Assembly: GCA_031268255.1 (NCBI GenBank)
Contig: JAIRXO010000244.1
Span: 1 to 5,742, forward strand
From: Spirochaetaceae bacterium
Lineage (GTDB): Bacteria; Spirochaetota; Spirochaetia; Treponematales; Breznakiellaceae
DNA length: 5,742 bases
Direction of reading: 5' to 3'
The position numbers and the translations under genes are program-made. Of the stretch, positions 5,680-5,742 are shown in pieces (the first letter of the stretch is position 1; every line of letters starts with the position of its first letter). The notes under the pieces are model-generated. The model was not told the origin of the DNA and ran no database searches. It saw only the letters and a program-made list of their open reading frames with translations.

Positions 5680-5742
5680 ATGAGGAAATTGGTTGTATTT
5701 CTTTTGATGGCCTTAACAATAAACAATGTGATTGTTTATGCC
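5680..5742 (+). CDS. Start of a gene for an exported protein (3' end outside window)
   Basis: Only 21 codons are visible. They encode a classic signal peptide start: MRKL, then a hydrophobic core (VVFLLMALTI), ending in VYA, which suits signal peptidase I cleavage at or near the window edge. The product is therefore probably periplasmic or in the outer membrane, but its function cannot be seen. The start is supported by GGAG at 7 nt. The gene is divergent from xre, and its promoter carries the likely XRE operator, so it is probably the main regulated target. A second open frame from an ATG at 5601 overlaps it in another frame and also remains open to the window edge. Confidence 0.65.
   Translation, partial: MRKLVVFLLMALTINNVIVYA

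Overview
The window looks like chromosomal DNA of a diderm bacterium, most probably a spirochaete related to Treponema. The basis is the style of the lipoprotein, the large membrane-anchored propeller protein and the small XRE regulator; this is inference from recalled family resemblance, not a database result. Base composition is uneven. The first ~367 bases are about 26% GC, the central minus-strand block is well above 50% GC, and the regulatory stretch around 5510-5600 is again very AT-rich.

Layout. (1) Positions 2-367, plus strand: the 3' end of an AT-rich gene of unknown function. (2) Positions 368-476: a short junction with a small near-palindrome, facing the end of an operon that runs toward it. 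(3) Positions 5093-477, minus strand: three closely spaced genes (14 and 19 nt gaps). In transcription order they encode an 885-residue membrane-anchored extracytoplasmic protein with a C-terminal beta-propeller-like region, a 361-residue lipoprotein with TPR-like helices and a degenerate C-terminal SLH-like segment, and an exported metallo-beta-lactamase-fold hydrolase resembling methyl parathion hydrolase. All three products are predicted to be exported or membrane-anchored, so this looks like an envelope module. A good sigma70-type promoter (TTGACC, 16 nt, TACAAT) lies so close to the first ATG that the transcript would be nearly leaderless. (4) Positions 5166-5507, minus strand: a small XRE-family repressor. 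(5) Positions 5543-5642: a divergent control region with a strong plus-strand promoter, a perfect 18-bp palindrome at its start point, and a third half-site between -35 and -10. (6) From 5680, plus strand: the start of a gene for an exported protein, cut off by the window edge.

How it fits together. The XRE protein probably binds the palindrome and half-site, repressing the divergent exported-protein gene and possibly itself. Since no terminator is seen between xre and the operon, xre transcripts may also read into the three-gene envelope operon, which has its own promoter. No CRISPR array, rRNA, tRNA or insertion sequence was seen. The most unusual features are the operator layout, the near-leaderless promoter, a three-codon upstream ORF ahead of the lipoprotein gene, and the SLH-like tail on the lipoprotein.
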